DNA from: Paracoccus sp. MA
GTDB lineage: Bacteria; Pseudomonadota; Alphaproteobacteria; Rhodobacterales; Rhodobacteraceae
NCBI RefSeq assembly: GCF_020990385.1
Contig: NZ_CP087598.1
Location: 1,160,001 to 1,224,000, forward strand
Length of the DNA: 64,000 nucleotides
Direction of reading: 5' to 3'
A program made the translations under genes and the position numbers. This document shows, in pieces, positions 63,676 to 64,000 of this stretch; the first letter of the stretch is position 1; each line of letters begins with the position of its first letter. The notes under the pieces are model-generated. The model made no database searches and was not told where the DNA came from. It worked only from the letters and a program-made list of their open reading frames with translations.

Positions 63676-64000
63676 TGGCGGGCATCGGCCATAATCGCGG
63701 CCCCGGCCTCGACCCCGCACCGGGGCGCGGCTTTCGCGCCCATGCCTGGGCGGTGGCGCGTCGCGAGCTGCTGGGTGCCCGGCTGCCGGTCGAGGTGGTG
63801 CGGATGCAGGTGCGCCGGGCCAGGCAGCTGGGGCTGGACTACAAGACCTATGCCGGGGTGCGGGCGGCGACCGGGCGGGACCTGGTCGCCTTTCTTTATT
63901 CGACGAACGCGCTGGGGGTGTTCCGCGACGGCCAGCCGGTCGGCGCCGCCGAGCGCCGGCGCATCGCGCAAAGCGCGGCCGCGCCGCATCTGGGCTGCGC
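63675..64000 (+). CDS. Conserved hypothetical protein with GIGHNRGP start, partial
   Basis: A frame opens with ATG at 63675, sharing its first base with the ribE stop, and runs to the window edge (108 codons seen, no stop). It starts MAGIGHNRGPGL, a motif common at the N-terminus of many small alphaproteobacterial and phage-linked proteins. The rest is basic and helical: VARRELLGARLPVEVVRMQVRRARQLGLDYKTYAGVRAATGRDLVAFLYSTNALGVF (residues about 27-83). The segment with DYKTYAGVRAATGRDLVAF looks like a small DNA- or RNA-binding helix-turn-helix. Unknown function; position after ribE suggests co-transcription with the riboflavin genes. Confidence 0.8.
   Translation, partial: MAGIGHNRGPGLDPAPGRGFRAHAWAVARRELLGARLPVEVVRMQVRRARQLGLDYKTYAGVRAATGRDLVAFLYSTNALGVFRDGQPVGAAERRRIAQSAAAPHLGC

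Overview
The window is a stretch of a GC-rich (about two-thirds G+C by eye) alphaproteobacterial chromosome, most like Paracoccus or a close relative in the Rhodobacterales. The evidence is the gene order and protein style: an infA-maf-RNase E/G-yacG cluster, a class I lysyl-tRNA synthetase, nrdR-ribD, a DUF1489 protein, opgG-opgH-opgC, a CtrA-type TTAA-N7-TTAA site, and pervasive ATGA/GTGA stop-start overlaps. The genus is inferred, not proven. No rRNA and no CRISPR array were seen. There are five tRNA genes: four ordinary (Phe, Gly-CCC, Glu-TTC, Ser-TGA) and one very unusual class II tRNA at the left edge.

Layout. 1-1113: edge of a probable prophage or other mobile element, less GC-rich, with two unrecognised minus-strand proteins around an odd tRNA; it ends beside tRNA-Phe, a common integration target. 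1615-5073: housekeeping genes yacG, RNase E/G, maf and infA, then a FliM/FliN-like protein. 5133-11810: a dense signalling block: a symporter-histidine kinase fusion, a small membrane protein, a lone receiver, a short-chain acyl-CoA type XRE regulator, and a NarL/NarX-type pair. 11932-16480: an RND multidrug efflux pump with its adaptor, but no outer-membrane channel. 16669-20485: acyl-CoA synthetase, tRNA-Gly, DUF1489, an MFS exporter and tRNA-Glu. 20855-25700: vitamin B12 uptake operon (btuB-btuF-btuC-btuD) behind a cobalamin riboswitch. 26127-26805: a small four-cysteine protein with a clear promoter and terminator, then an HTH-like remnant.

27036-35510: a PhoP/PhoQ-style two-component system with one PepSY protein in its operon and a second, His/Arg-rich one transcribed divergently across a repeat-rich control region, followed by the osmoregulated periplasmic glucan genes opgG-opgH-opgC. 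35579-41404: fhs, nadD, dacB, a TerB-like protein and lysK. 41457-43839: a large right-handed beta-helix protein without a signal peptide, preceded by a CtrA-like site. 44421-50001: an oligopeptide ABC importer (oppA-oppB-oppC-oppD-oppF). 50140-52386: late cobalamin synthesis (cobP, cobT, cobS), which complements the B12 uptake operon. 52507-56280: a TRAP importer, with the permease genes convergent to the binding protein. 56527-64000: nrdR-ribD, then a 162-bp MITE-like element and an inverted capsule block (KpsS-, Wza- and KpsC-like), then ribE and a protein that runs off the window. The capsule block separates ribD from ribE.

The most unusual items are the Sec-like class II tRNA with a UAU anticodon loop, three tandem 14-bp repeats that form a chain of five-codon mini-ORFs running into a response-regulator start, the MITE between ribD and the capsule genes, and the CtrA-linked beta-helix protein.
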